64,000 nucleotides of DNA from Pseudomonadota bacterium (lineage in GTDB: Bacteria; Desulfobacterota; Binatia; Binatales; Binataceae). Both the position numbers and the translations under genes were made by a program. A model generated the notes under the pieces. It made no database searches, had not been told where the DNA came from, and worked only from the letters and a program-made list of their open reading frames with translations. The stretch spans positions 1 to 64,000 of the forward strand of contig JAJPHZ010000020.1 in NCBI GenBank assembly GCA_021325025.1, in the 5' to 3' direction. This document shows, piece by piece, positions 35,864 to 45,403 of the stretch; the first letter of the stretch is position 1, and each line of letters begins with the position of its first letter.

Positions 35864-37528
35864 GTGTCTAAAGCAACTATGATCGCATCATTGCTCCCCT
35901 CCGGCCCCCCGGGTTCGGCGCGCGATGGTTTTGCTTGGACGTTGGCGCTGCTCGCGCTGTGGCTGATGCTGGCTGGCGGATGCAAAGGGGCAGCGCCGCT
36001 TAATCTGCCGGCCGGCGCCAAGGTGCTGTGGCTGGCCGACAAGGACGACGTGCCGACCCTGAACCCGGCGGTCGGCTACGATACCGCGTCATGGCTGTTT
36101 GAGCAGGCCATCTTCGACACCCTGGTCCGCTACCGCGACGCCGACGTCAAACTGGAGGGCGACCTGGCGCAGTCGTGGGAGATTTCCAAAGACGCCACCA
36201 CCTTCACCTTCCATGTGCGCCGCGACGCGCGCTTCAGCACCGGCCGGCCCGTGACCGCCGCCGACGTCAAGTACGGCATCGAGCGCGTACTGGAACCCTC
36301 AACCAACTCCAAGGGCGCAGAGTACTACCGTGCCATCGTGGGCGCTGCCGACTTTATCGCCGGGCGCGCCAAGCAGGTCAGCGGAATCGAGCTTCCCGAC
36401 CCATATACGATCGTCTTTCATCTGACCGGCCCCGACCCGATCTTCATTCACAAGCTGACGATGCCGTTTGCCGCCGCGGTGCCGCGCGAGGAGGCTGAAA
36501 AGTGGGGCGAGGATTTCTCCCGCCATGTAGTCGGCAGCGGAGCGTTTAAGCTCTCGCAATGGCTGCCCGGGCAGCGTCTGGTGATGGTGCGCAATCCGTA
36601 CTACTTCGCCAGCGGCCTGCCCCGCCTCGACGCGGTCGTCGATCTGATGGGCGTCAACGAGGAGCTGGAATGGCTCAAGTACGAGGCGGGCGAAGTCGAT
36701 GTCGCCAGCATCCCTCCGGCGGAGTTTCCGCGCGTGATGAAAACGCCGCGGCTTAAGGCTCTGGCCATTCATAACGTGACCGTCACCACCGATTATCTCG
36801 GGATGAACTGCCAGATGGCGCCGTTTGACGACGTGCGCGTGCGGCGGGCGTTTAACTACGCGATCAACAAGGAAAAGCTGCTGGCGGTGCTCAATGGCCG
36901 CGGCGTGGTGGCGCGCGGCGTACTGCCGCCGGCGCTGCCTGGCTACACACCCGACGTCAAGGGTTATCCCTACGATCCGCCCAAGGCGCGGCGACTGCTC
37001 GAGGAAGCCGGGGTACGCGAAGGTTTCGCGCCGACTCTATGGCTGCGCGCCGATCAGACCCAGCTTGTGCTGGCACAGTCGATCCAGCAGGACCTCGCCC
37101 TGGTCGGAGTCGATGTCGTGCTCAAGCCGATTGCGTGGGGACCGCTGCTGGAGGCGATTCGAGAACCGCGCAACGCCCAACTCTTCATGCTGGCGTGGGA
37201 GGCGGACTTCCCCGACCCGGAGAACTTCCTGGAGGTGCTGTTTTCCAAAAGTCAATGGCACTCCAACAACGACACCTTCTTTTATAATCCCGAGGTCGAC
37301 CGCCTGATGGCGCAGGCGGCGCCCATCGCCGACCTCAAGCGGCGCTTTGAACTTTACCGGCAGGCCGAACGCATCATAATCGACCAGGCACCGTGGGTAT
37401 TCCTCTATCATCCGGTGGCCTACGTGATCCGTCAGCCGTGGGTGCACGATTATGTAATCAATCCCATGCGCCCCAGCCGGCTGGAAAAAGTCTGGATATC
37501 GCCCCATCCGGGCGCTCGCGGACGCTAA
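35864..37528 (+). CDS. Peptide/nickel-type ABC transporter substrate-binding protein (family 5)
   Basis: The 554-residue exported protein starts at GTG 35864 (an ATG at 35879 is possible). It has a long signal ending in a lipobox-like LMLAGGC. The SBP_bac_5 fold is clear: DKDDVPTLNPAVGYDT, LAQSWEISKDATTFTFHVR, RFSTGRPVTAADVKYGIER, RVRRAFNYAINKEKLL and ARRLLEEAG. It would bind oligopeptides or other solutes. No permease or ATPase genes lie next to it, so it is an orphan component. Confidence 0.88.
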   Translation: MSKATMIASLLPSGPPGSARDGFAWTLALLALWLMLAGGCKGAAPLNLPAGAKVLWLADKDDVPTLNPAVGYDTASWLFEQAIFDTLVRYRDADVKLEGDLAQSWEISKDATTFTFHVRRDARFSTGRPVTAADVKYGIERVLEPSTNSKGAEYYRAIVGAADFIAGRAKQVSGIELPDPYTIVFHLTGPDPIFIHKLTMPFAAAVPREEAEKWGEDFSRHVVGSGAFKLSQWLPGQRLVMVRNPYYFASGLPRLDAVVDLMGVNEELEWLKYEAGEVDVASIPPAEFPRVMKTPRLKALAIHNVTVTTDYLGMNCQMAPFDDVRVRRAFNYAINKEKLLAVLNGRGVVARGVLPPALPGYTPDVKGYPYDPPKARRLLEEAGVREGFAPTLWLRADQTQLVLAQSIQQDLALVGVDVVLKPIAWGPLLEAIREPRNAQLFMLAWEADFPDPENFLEVLFSKSQWHSNNDTFFYNPEVDRLMAQAAPIADLKRRFELYRQAERIIIDQAPWVFLYHPVAYVIRQPWVHDYVINPMRPSRLEKVWISPHPGARGR

Positions 37529-37543
37529 GGAGATTGCGCAGGC

Positions 37544-38848
37544 TCAGGCGTCCGGCTCGCCGTCGGCCTGAGCAGCGATCGCGACGTTGCCGGCACCATT
37601 GTGATGATGCGCATTTGCCGGGCTCCGGCGCCGGCGGCGCGAGGGTCGACGGCGGCGCCGCTTGCGCGGCGCGGTGCCATTTTCGCTTGCAGCCGGATAA
37701 GCCGGGGCGACCAACTCATGCAGCGCCTTGGCTTCGGCGAAGTAGGGCCGCCGATGCATCCCGCGCAGTCGCCGGGCGGGATTCATCAAACGGCTCAGCG
37801 CATTGAGCAAAAGCCGCATCCGCTCGGTTTCGCCGCGCGGAAAGCCCCGTCCGCGCAATTCCTCGTGCAATTCGACGCGCGGGGAATCGGATGGACGGTT
37901 TTGCGTGCTGAGGTGCAGGTCGGCGAACAGGCAGGCCAGGATAAAGGCGCGCGAGGGTTCCAATCCACCGCTTAGCGCCTGCTCCAGCGCAGCCAGGTTG
38001 CGCACCGTGACACTTTCGTGCACCGGAATCTGCGCCGCGCGCAGATGCTCGGAGAGGGCCGGCAGGAGCACCTCCAGCAGCCCGAGCTCCTCCATCAGGA
38101 TCAGCGCCTGCGCCGGTGGCGCCGCGCAAAAGGTGCGGAAAATCTCTTCGATAAGGCGGGGCGTGGAGGATTTGAGCAGATCCTCGCGATGGGTCCGGAT
38201 GGCGGCGCGGGTGGCCGGCTCGATCGCGAAGCCCAGCTTGGCGGCAAAGCGCACCGCGCGGATCATCCGCACCGGATCCTCGCGCATCCTGACCTCGGGG
38301 TCGCTGACGGTGCGAATCACGCGTGCTTCCAGGTCGGCCAGCCCGCCCACGTAGTCGATCACCTGGAAGCTCTGCGGGTCGTAAAACAGCGAGTTGACCG
38401 TGAAGTCGCGCCGCAGCGCGTCTTCTTCGGGCGTGCCGAAGGTGTTGTCGTGGCGGATCATCGGATCGCCGTCGTCGGCCTCGACCTCGCTGCGCCGGCG
38501 GAAGGTAGCCACCTCGATGTTCTGGGCTCCGAAGAACACGTGCGCCAGACGAAAGCGCCGTCCGACCAGGCGCGAGTTGCGGAACAAATCGCGCACCTGC
38601 TGCGGATGGGCCGAGGTGCCGATATCGAAGTCCTTGGGGCGGCGCTGCAGCATCAGGTCGCGCACCCCGCCTCCCACTAGATAGGCGACATGCCCGGCGT
38701 TAATCAGGCGGTAGAGAACCTTCAGAACATTGGGGTCGATGTTGCGGCGCGAGATGGGATGATCGGCGCGGCTGAGAATCCGTGCTTCCACTTGTTTGAT
38801 CAGACCTTGCGGCAGCTCAATTATTCGAGCGATTGGCCCCGCCCCCAC
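37544..38848 (-). CDS. pcnB: Poly(A) polymerase / CCA-adding-type nucleotidyltransferase
   Basis: The 434-residue class II nucleotidyltransferase has LVGGGVRDLMLQRRPKDFD with the catalytic Asp pair (DFD). Next comes the RFRLAHVFFG segment typical of PcnB, then RRDFTVNSLFYD and the RMIRAVRFAAKLGF neck. A very basic C-terminal tail (APRKRRRRRPSRRRRRS) should bind RNA. It polyadenylates transcripts for decay. The start is a GTG at 38846-38848 with a weak ribosome site. The gene is divergent from the tol operon. Confidence 0.88.
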   Translation of the reverse strand: MGAGPIARIIELPQGLIKQVEARILSRADHPISRRNIDPNVLKVLYRLINAGHVAYLVGGGVRDLMLQRRPKDFDIGTSAHPQQVRDLFRNSRLVGRRFRLAHVFFGAQNIEVATFRRRSEVEADDGDPMIRHDNTFGTPEEDALRRDFTVNSLFYDPQSFQVIDYVGGLADLEARVIRTVSDPEVRMREDPVRMIRAVRFAAKLGFAIEPATRAAIRTHREDLLKSSTPRLIEEIFRTFCAAPPAQALILMEELGLLEVLLPALSEHLRAAQIPVHESVTVRNLAALEQALSGGLEPSRAFILACLFADLHLSTQNRPSDSPRVELHEELRGRGFPRGETERMRLLLNALSRLMNPARRLRGMHRRPYFAEAKALHELVAPAYPAASENGTAPRKRRRRRPSRRRRRSPANAHHHNGAGNVAIAAQADGEPDA

Positions 38849-39033
38849 TTGAGCTTGTCCACGCTCACAGTATCTTTAATTAAAACCTAGCCACGATAGC
38901 GCCCAAACGCTATTCCGCCCAATGTGTGACAGCCCCGGCCCGGCGACCGCCCGCCCCATCCGCGCACCTGCGCCGCCGATTATCGAAATTGCATCACCGC
39001 CGTCAATAACTACGTTGACTTGCCGCAAACCCG

Positions 39034-39039
39034 TATAAT
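39034..39039 (+). promoter_or_regulatory. Likely -10 box of the tol operon
   Basis: A perfect TATAAT lies 20 bp before the tolQ ATG. The only TTGACT nearby (39015-39020) is 13 bp upstream, which is short. TACGTT at 39011-39016 has 17-bp spacing but a poor match. The implied transcript leader is very short and has no ribosome site, so tolQ may be nearly leaderless. Confidence 0.5.
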
Positions 39040-39059
39040 AGCTTCACTCTGTATACCAT

Positions 39060-39776
39060 ATGCCGCAAGTTTCGGGTGCGCTGAGTGCCCCAGGGGTGCT
39101 TGAACTCCTGATGGGCACGGGGCCGGTGGTACAAGCCGTACTCTGGACCCTGATCATCTTCTCCGTCGTAAGTTGGGGGATAATCATCTACAAGTTCCGC
39201 CAGATCGCCCAGGCGCGCAGGCAATCGGACCGTTTCATAACGCTGTTTTGGGAATCCAAGAACCTGGCCGCGATTCATAGCGCCAGCGTCAACCTCAAAG
39301 CCAGCCCGGTGGCCCAGGTCTTTCGCGCCGGTTACCAGGAACTGTTGCGTCTGACCCGCGCCAAGCGCCAGGTCGTCAATGCGCCCGAGGGCAGTTTTTC
39401 CACCGAACTGGGCGGGGTCGACAACGTCCTGCGTGCGATGAAGCGCGAGGCCAACGTGGAGCTGACCAAGCTGGAATCGGGCATCACCTTTTTGGCCACC
39501 ACCGGCTCGACCTGCCCGTTTATCGGCCTGTTTGGCACGGTGTGGGGGATAATGACCGCGTTTCTGGGACTGTCGGCGGCGCATTCTTCGAATATCCAGG
39601 CGGTGGCGCCCGGCATTGCCGAAGCTTTGATTACCACCGCGGTCGGGCTGGTTGCCGCAATCCCCGCGCAGATGCTGTACAATTTCTTTACGGCGCGGGT
39701 GCGTGTGTTGGCGACCGAGATGGAAAACTTCACGTCTGAATTCGTCAACATCGCCGAACGTCATTTCCTGACGTAA
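39060..39776 (+). CDS. tolQ: TolQ inner-membrane motor protein
   Basis: The 238-residue protein has three transmembrane helices: VVQAVLWTLIIFSVVSWGII near 25, TCPFIGLFGTVWGIMTAFLG near 150 and ALITTAVGLVAAIPAQML near 190. The second carries the MotA/ExbB proton-channel signature. With TolR it uses the proton motive force to energise TolA and keep the outer membrane constricted at division. A 78-bp gap separates it from tolR. Confidence 0.93.
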   Translation: MPQVSGALSAPGVLELLMGTGPVVQAVLWTLIIFSVVSWGIIIYKFRQIAQARRQSDRFITLFWESKNLAAIHSASVNLKASPVAQVFRAGYQELLRLTRAKRQVVNAPEGSFSTELGGVDNVLRAMKREANVELTKLESGITFLATTGSTCPFIGLFGTVWGIMTAFLGLSAAHSSNIQAVAPGIAEALITTAVGLVAAIPAQMLYNFFTARVRVLATEMENFTSEFVNIAERHFLT

Positions 39777-39854
39777 GGGGTGTGACGGGCATGTTTGTTC
39801 CTCGCACAGGCCGCGACGATCGCGACCGCGCGCAGGCTGGGTGAGGTGGGGCAG

Positions 39855-40319
39855 ATGGCATTCGAAGCCGGGCAGCGCGGCTCGCTGGTATCGCAAATCA
39901 ACGTCACGCCGCTGGTCGACGTGATGTTGGTGCTGCTGGTTATTTTCATGGTGACCGCACCGATCATCCAGCAGGGCGTGGAGGTCAACGTGCCCAAGGT
40001 CAAGGCCGCGCCGCTGCCGGGCGAAGAGCAGCAGTTTGTGGTGTCGATCACGCGCGACAATCAGATTTATCTCAACGACACGCGGATGGACGCCGGCGAG
40101 TTGACCGAGAAGCTGGCCGCGATCTCGGCCGAGCGTCCCGACCGGCAGGTTTTCGTGCGCGCCGATGAAGAGGTGCCGTACGGCGAAGTGATCCGGACGA
40201 TGGCCGCGATCAAGGCAGCGGGAATTCAGAACGTCGGGATGGTGACGGCGATGCCGGAGACGACGGCGGCATCGGCAGCGCCGGCCAAACGCAGGCGTTC
40301 CCGTGGCTCTGCGCGATAA
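39855..40319 (+). CDS. tolR: TolR proton-motor stator protein
   Basis: The 154-residue protein has SQINVTPLVDVMLVLLVIFM near the N-terminus. The Asp in VDVMLVLL is the conserved proton-carrying residue of TolR/ExbD. The periplasmic domain contains RPDRQVFVRADEEVPYGEV. A basic tail (KRRRSRGSAR) is additional. The ATG at 39855 follows GAGGTGGGG. The 3' end overlaps the start of tolA by 17 bp. Confidence 0.93.
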   Translation: MAFEAGQRGSLVSQINVTPLVDVMLVLLVIFMVTAPIIQQGVEVNVPKVKAAPLPGEEQQFVVSITRDNQIYLNDTRMDAGELTEKLAAISAERPDRQVFVRADEEVPYGEVIRTMAAIKAAGIQNVGMVTAMPETTAASAAPAKRRRSRGSAR

Positions 40320-41445
40320 AGACCGGATGCGGCTGAACTACGCGGCCGCGATCGGCCTGTCGGCGGCGGGGCATGCGGTTTTCCTCTACCTGGTGCTGTT
40401 CGCGCTGCCGCGATGGTTGCAGCCCGATCAGACGCCACCGCCCGCCTACACGGTCGCGATCGTGGATAACCTGCCCGCCGGCGATCTGGGCACGCATCTG
40501 CCGCCGCTGACCGGGCGTCGCTACAAGCATTCTGCGCCCCCGCCGCCCGCAGAGGAAAAGCACGCGCGCGCTGCCGAGAAGAACGGAGAATCGCACGCGG
40601 TAAAAATCGAGGCGCCCGACAGCGATCGCAGCGCCATCGCGCTCAACAACGTGCGTCCGACCGAGATTGCGACGCCCGAGCCGACTCCGACCCCCACGCC
40701 TCAACCCGCTGAGACGCCACAACCGACCGCCGCCCCCACCCAGGAGCCGACCCCGGCGCCTACCGCAAGGGCCACGCATCGGCCGCGTCCGGCGCCAACG
40801 CCGCGCCCCGAGGCGCGTAAGCTTAACAAGCATCTCAGGCCGCCACGGCCGAATGTCAAGCCCAGCGTGATGCTGGCGCGCGAGATGCCCACACCCAAAG
40901 CAGGGCGGACCCCCAGCGTCAAGGAACGCCTGGCCAAGCTGCGCGAGCAATTGATGGCCGAGCATCTCAAGGAACTGGCGATGGCGCGCGCCAAAGCGCC
41001 GCCCGAAGCGGCCAGCGACGAAGAAGCCGATGACAACGACGAGACCTCTGCCGCGGCCGGCACCGGCGGCGGCGGTCCGGTGGCTGCCAACTCGGTAAGC
41101 AACGGAAGGGGCTACGGCGTCGGTCCGGGCAGCGGCAGCGCAGGAATTCTTAGCGACCCCGAATTTCTCCTGTATTATCAAAAGGTGCAGGAGCGGATTA
41201 AGGATGCGTGGAGTTTCGCGAGCGGAAGCAAGGACCTGACCACCACGGTCAAATTCGCGATCGGACCCGACGGCAATCTGACCGGGCTTCAGATCGCGCG
41301 TTCATCCAACAATGCTTCGTTCGATCAGTCCGTGCTCCGGGCGATCCGGCGCGCGTCGCCGTTCCCGCCCCCGCCCGAACGCTATCGCAGCCAGTTCGCC
41401 CAGGGCGTACAGGCGGTATTCAAGATGGGAGAGCTTAATTCGTGA
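40303..41445 (+). CDS. tolA: TolA-like energy-transducing protein with Pro/Thr linker
   Basis: The 380-residue protein starts at GTG 40303, overlapping tolR; ATG 40327 is an alternative. It has one N-terminal membrane helix (LSAAGHAVFLYLVLFALP) and a long low-complexity periplasmic spacer (TPEPTPTPTPQPAETP and repeats). A C-terminal TonB/TolA domain follows (VKFAIGPDGNLTGLQI, SPFPPPPERY). The spacer is Pro/Thr rich, unlike the Ala/Lys helix of E. coli TolA. Its stop overlaps the tolB start by 4 bp. Confidence 0.85.
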   Translation: MALRDKDRMRLNYAAAIGLSAAGHAVFLYLVLFALPRWLQPDQTPPPAYTVAIVDNLPAGDLGTHLPPLTGRRYKHSAPPPPAEEKHARAAEKNGESHAVKIEAPDSDRSAIALNNVRPTEIATPEPTPTPTPQPAETPQPTAAPTQEPTPAPTARATHRPRPAPTPRPEARKLNKHLRPPRPNVKPSVMLAREMPTPKAGRTPSVKERLAKLREQLMAEHLKELAMARAKAPPEAASDEEADDNDETSAAAGTGGGGPVAANSVSNGRGYGVGPGSGSAGILSDPEFLLYYQKVQERIKDAWSFASGSKDLTTTVKFAIGPDGNLTGLQIARSSNNASFDQSVLRAIRRASPFPPPPERYRSQFAQGVQAVFKMGELNS

Positions 41446-42779
41446 TTTTATTCTCAGAGCGCAGAGCGCAGGCGTTGATCGGGTGGGGAGTGGCGCTGAT
41501 GCTGGCGGCGGTGACGCTGGGCCTGCGCAATGCCGCCGCCGACGAAATCACCTTTACTATTGTCGGACCGGCCAAAGTGTCGCGCATCGCGGTCTCCCAG
41601 CTCAAAAACCTCGGCGGGGACGACGACGGCACCGTGTCGGGCCAGTTCATCCATACGCTCAAGCGCGATCTGCAACTGTCGGGCTTCTTCAAGATTATCG
41701 ATCCGCACTCCTACATCGAGAAGGCCCAGGACTCCGGCTTTACGCTGGGTCAGTTCAACTTCGCCGACTGGAGTTCGCTGGGCGCCGAGTTCCTGGTCAA
41801 GGGTTCGGTGACCGCCAACGAGCAACAGATCTCAATTCAGGCCTTTTTGTTTGACGTCGCCGCCCAGCGCCAGATGGCGGGCAAGCAGTACACGGGCAGC
41901 AACGAGGACGTCAGCCGGATGGCCAATCGCTTCGCCGACACCATCCTGCAGCAGGTCACCGGCACCAAGGGCCCGTTCGACAGCCGGATCGCGATGGTGT
42001 CGGCGCGCGGGGGGCGTTTCAAACAGATCTACACGATGGACGTTGACGGCGGGAACCTTTACAAGGTCACCAACAACGACACCATCAATCTCTTCCCCAG
42101 CTTCGACCGCCGCGTGCACCGCGTGCTCTACACTTCATACAAGAGCGGCGCGCCCGGCTTGTATGTTTACGAACTCGACACCCGGCGCGAAATCCGCATT
42201 CCCAGTCCGGGCGGCAGCCTGATCGGCGGCACCATGATGCCCGGCGGCGACTCGGTGGTGGCCGCAGTCGAAGCCGGCGGCGCGACCAATCTTTATCTGC
42301 TGGGGCTGGACGGCACCGTCCTCCGCCAGCTTACGCACGGCGCGTCCATCAACGTCAGTCCGGCGGTCAGCCCCGACGGCTCGCAACTGGCGTTTACTTC
42401 CGATCGCGGGGGCAGTCCGCAGGTCTACGTGATGAGCATCAGCGGCGGCGCGGCGCGCCGTCTGACCTACAAGGGCAACTACAACACCAATCCCGCCTTT
42501 TCCCCGGACGGCACCCAGATCGCCTATCAGAGCCGCAGCGGCGGCGCTTTCGAAATTTACCGCATTCCCGCGGGCGGCGGCTCGCCGCTCCTCGTCACGC
42601 AAGGGCAGCATCCGGCCTGGTCGCCCGACGGGCGCTATATCGCCTTCAGCATCGGCCGCGGCAGCGGTCTGGGTCTGTATCTGATCCAGGGGCAGGGTGG
42701 CACGGTGGTGGGAAATTTGACAACACAGGAGGATGGAAATGCGACAGATCCGGCCTGGTCTTCATGGTTGGGCGAATGA
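41442..42779 (+). CDS. tolB: TolB periplasmic beta-propeller protein
   Basis: The 445-residue protein starts at GTG 41442 in a GTGA overlap with tolA. A signal peptide (ALMLAAVTLGLRNAAA) precedes the N-terminal alpha/beta domain. A six-bladed WD40-like propeller follows, with repeats such as NVSPAVSPDGSQLAFTSDRG, NTNPAFSPDGTQIAYQS and HPAWSPDGRYIAFS. It links Pal to the TolA complex. Confidence 0.93.
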   Translation: MILFSERRAQALIGWGVALMLAAVTLGLRNAAADEITFTIVGPAKVSRIAVSQLKNLGGDDDGTVSGQFIHTLKRDLQLSGFFKIIDPHSYIEKAQDSGFTLGQFNFADWSSLGAEFLVKGSVTANEQQISIQAFLFDVAAQRQMAGKQYTGSNEDVSRMANRFADTILQQVTGTKGPFDSRIAMVSARGGRFKQIYTMDVDGGNLYKVTNNDTINLFPSFDRRVHRVLYTSYKSGAPGLYVYELDTRREIRIPSPGGSLIGGTMMPGGDSVVAAVEAGGATNLYLLGLDGTVLRQLTHGASINVSPAVSPDGSQLAFTSDRGGSPQVYVMSISGGAARRLTYKGNYNTNPAFSPDGTQIAYQSRSGGAFEIYRIPAGGGSPLLVTQGQHPAWSPDGRYIAFSIGRGSGLGLYLIQGQGGTVVGNLTTQEDGNATDPAWSSWLGE

Positions 42780-42780
42780 G

Positions 42781-43323
42781 ATGAACGCTTGGAGCTTGGG
42801 ACGTTGGGTGGCGGTGATGGCGCTCGCCACGGCGCTGGCCGCCTGCTCTTCTTCAAAACCTGCGGCGCAAAATCCGCAGGCCGGCACCGGGCCGGGCGGT
42901 ATGAACGAAGGCAATCTCGGTTCGGGCGGCGGCAGTTCGCTGAGTCAGTTTCAGCATGGCACGCTCGGCGCGCCCGGCAGCGGCGGCCCGCTGACCGATA
43001 TCCATTTTGATTTCGACGACTACACGATTCGGCCCCAGGACGGCGAAATCCTGCGCAACAACGCCCGCTGGCTCACCGACCATGGCAACACCCGGGTGCA
43101 GGTCGAGGGCCATACCGACGAGCGCGGCTCGGAGGAATACAATCTGGCGCTGGGCGCCAAGCGCGCCCAGGCCGCCAAGGACTACCTCACCACTCTGGGC
43201 GTTTCCTCGGATCGCATTTCGACGATAAGCTACGGCAAGGAACTGCCGTTGTGCACCGAGCATGACGAGGACTGTTGGGCACAAAATCGCCGCGACCATT
43301 TCGTAGTCCAGGGAGCTCAATGA
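42781..43323 (+). CDS. pal: Peptidoglycan-associated lipoprotein Pal
   Basis: The 180-residue lipoprotein has the lipobox ALAACSS about 20 residues in. A Gly/Ser-rich spacer leads to an OmpA-like peptidoglycan-binding domain (IHFDFDDYTIRPQDGE, VEGHTDERGSEEYNLALGAK). It starts 1 bp after tolB. An in-frame ATG at 42739 has a better AGGAGG site (7 nt) but would give a 35-residue signal segment inside tolB; both starts are possible. Its stop overlaps cpoB by ATGA. Confidence 0.92.
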   Translation: MNAWSLGRWVAVMALATALAACSSSKPAAQNPQAGTGPGGMNEGNLGSGGGSSLSQFQHGTLGAPGSGGPLTDIHFDFDDYTIRPQDGEILRNNARWLTDHGNTRVQVEGHTDERGSEEYNLALGAKRAQAAKDYLTTLGVSSDRISTISYGKELPLCTEHDEDCWAQNRRDHFVVQGAQ

Positions 43324-44465
43324 TCAGGGAAAACCCCATCGCACCGGCCACCATCGTGCTGGCTCTGTCGCTGGCCTTTCTCGCAACTGTCGGCGCCGGA
43401 TGCGCCGGGCCCGCTGGCGGCGGCAGCCCATCCAACGAGGATTTCGAGATTCGGGCAATGATCGCCGCCGACCGCCAGCAGATGCAGGCGATGGATGAGC
43501 GGCTGCGCCGCCTCGAAGGCCAGATTCAGGATCTCAGCCACAGTGCGTCCCCGACCGATACAGGTGCCGCGCCCGGGCAGGGATACCCGCCCCCGGCCGG
43601 TGCTCCGGCGATGCAAACCGCCCCAGGGGTGACTTCGCCAGCGCCTGCTGCGCCTCCGGCGGGAGGGGGCGCGATGGCCCCCGGCGGCGCCGAGATGATG
43701 CCGCCGGGTGCGGCGGCCCTACCCCCGGGCGCGCCGCCGGCTGAAGCGGCGGCGCCCAGTGCGTCCGCACCGTCGACCATCGCGCGCACGCCCGCAACGG
43801 AAGCAGGCGCCGCGCCGGCCGAAGGGACCAGCGGCAACGCCGCTGCGGCCGGCGCCGAGGAAGGGTCGTCAGGCAACGCCGCTGAAGTGGGCAACCCCGA
43901 AGGCCAGACGCCGCCCGCCGAAGCCGCCTCGAGCAATCCCCCCGGCGAGGAAGGTGCCGCGGGCAGCGAAGAGGTTGCTTCGGCGCCCCCCGCTTCGGCT
44001 GCTGAGAATGCGCCCGCGGCGATACCGGCGGCGCGATGGCCCGAGGACCTGGCCCGCGAGCTGCAGGCTGCCGACAGCGCCAAGGGCGGTGCCGGCAAGC
44101 TTTTTCGCAGCGGCCTGCAAGCGATGAAAAGCCGCGATTACGCCGCCGCGGTAGAGCGCTTCGGCATGATTCAGAAAAAATTCCCCCATTCCGATCTGAC
44201 CGAGCCGGCCGCCTACTTCTCCGCCAGCGCGCTTAACGAAATGGGCAAGTACGATCAGGCGATCCTGCAGTACAACGACCTCGTGATGCGCTATCCCAAG
44301 GGCAAGTACGCCAGCGAAGCGCTGCTCAGGGAAGCACAGGACTTTGTCCAGATCAACGACAAGGTTGACGCGCGCCTGACTCTGCAAAAGCTGGTCAACG
44401 AACACGCCGGGACCCCGGAAGCCGCGGCGGCCAACGCGATGATGAAGAATCTTGAGTCTGACTAG
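43320..44465 (+). CDS. cpoB: CpoB/YbgF-like Tol-associated periplasmic protein
   Basis: The 381-residue protein has a signal peptide ending in a lipobox-like GAGC. It contains an N-terminal coiled coil (DRQQMQAMDERLRRLEGQIQ). A C-terminal TPR domain has SGLQAMKSRDYAAAVERFGM and AYFSASALNEMGKYDQAI. Between them lies a ~170-residue Ala/Pro/Gly/Ser disordered spacer, far longer than in E. coli CpoB. CpoB coordinates peptidoglycan synthesis with Tol-driven constriction. The spacer may let it span a wide periplasm. Confidence 0.88.
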   Translation: MIRENPIAPATIVLALSLAFLATVGAGCAGPAGGGSPSNEDFEIRAMIAADRQQMQAMDERLRRLEGQIQDLSHSASPTDTGAAPGQGYPPPAGAPAMQTAPGVTSPAPAAPPAGGGAMAPGGAEMMPPGAAALPPGAPPAEAAAPSASAPSTIARTPATEAGAAPAEGTSGNAAAAGAEEGSSGNAAEVGNPEGQTPPAEAASSNPPGEEGAAGSEEVASAPPASAAENAPAAIPAARWPEDLARELQAADSAKGGAGKLFRSGLQAMKSRDYAAAVERFGMIQKKFPHSDLTEPAAYFSASALNEMGKYDQAILQYNDLVMRYPKGKYASEALLREAQDFVQINDKVDARLTLQKLVNEHAGTPEAAAANAMMKNLESD

Positions 44466-44470
44466 CCGAT

Positions 44471-45403
44471 ATGGAAATCATCCGCGATCTGAATCTGATG
44501 CCGGTCCCGGCGCATCCCGTGGTAGCGCTGGGCAACTTTGACGGCGTCCATCTCGGCCATCGCGCCATCCTCAAAGCCGCCATCGACCGCGCCCATAGCG
44601 CCAGTGGCAAGGCCTACGCCCTGACCTTCGACCCGCTGCCGGCCAAGGTGCTGGCGCCCCGCCACGCTCCGCTGATGCTGATGACGGCAGAGGACAAGCT
44701 GGAGTTCCTGCGCGGCTCGGGCCTCGACGGTGTGCTGGTGCTGCATTTCGACCTCGCCCTGAGCCGCGTGACCGCGCACGACTTCGTGCGCGACTACCTG
44801 CTTGCCAAGCTGCACGTCGAGGCGGTGGTGGTCGGTCATAGCGTCAGCTTCGGCCACAAGCGGGCAGGCAATGCCGCGGTGATGGTTAAGCTGGGCAGGG
44901 AGTTCGGCTTCGAGACCATCGTGGTCGGCCCGGTCAAGGTGGAGGGCGTGGAGGTCAGCTCGAGCAAAATCCGCGAGTTGATTCTCTCCGGCGACCTGCC
45001 GCACGCCGCGCGGCTGCTGGGGCGTCCGCATTTTCTGACCGGCAAGGTAATTCATGGCCGCGAACGCGGGCGCACGCTCGGCTTTCCCACCGCCAACCTC
45101 GATTCGTACACCGAATGCATCCCGCCCGACGGTGTCTATGCCACCCGCGTCGTGCTGCCCGACGGCGCCTATCCTTCGATCACCAACATCGGCATGCGCC
45201 CGACCTTCCATGAGAGCGCGCGCTCGATCGAAACGCACATTTTCGATTTCAATCGCGACATCTACGATCACACCATCCGCCTGGAAATCATCGAGCGCGT
45301 GCGGCCCGAGCGCAAATTCGAATCCGGCGAAGCGCTCGGCCGGCAGATTACCCAGGACCTCAAGCGCGCCCGCGAGATACTGGCCGCCGCCGCGCCGAGC
45401 TGA
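44471..45403 (+). CDS. ribF: Bifunctional riboflavin kinase / FAD synthetase
   Basis: The 310-residue enzyme makes FMN and FAD. The N-terminal FAD synthetase has ALGNFDGVHLGHRAIL (HxGH nucleotidyl motif) and SSSKIRELI. The C-terminal kinase has GRERGRTLGFPTANL (the PTAN motif) and YPSITNIGMRPTF. It follows cpoB by 5 bp and probably shares the tol transcript. Confidence 0.95.
   Translation: MEIIRDLNLMPVPAHPVVALGNFDGVHLGHRAILKAAIDRAHSASGKAYALTFDPLPAKVLAPRHAPLMLMTAEDKLEFLRGSGLDGVLVLHFDLALSRVTAHDFVRDYLLAKLHVEAVVVGHSVSFGHKRAGNAAVMVKLGREFGFETIVVGPVKVEGVEVSSSKIRELILSGDLPHAARLLGRPHFLTGKVIHGRERGRTLGFPTANLDSYTECIPPDGVYATRVVLPDGAYPSITNIGMRPTFHESARSIETHIFDFNRDIYDHTIRLEIIERVRPERKFESGEALGRQITQDLKRAREILAAAAPS

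Noticed and set aside
39015..39039. TTGACT with TATAAT as a full sigma-70 promoter
   Set aside because: The spacer is 13 bp instead of about 17, so only the -10 element is reported.
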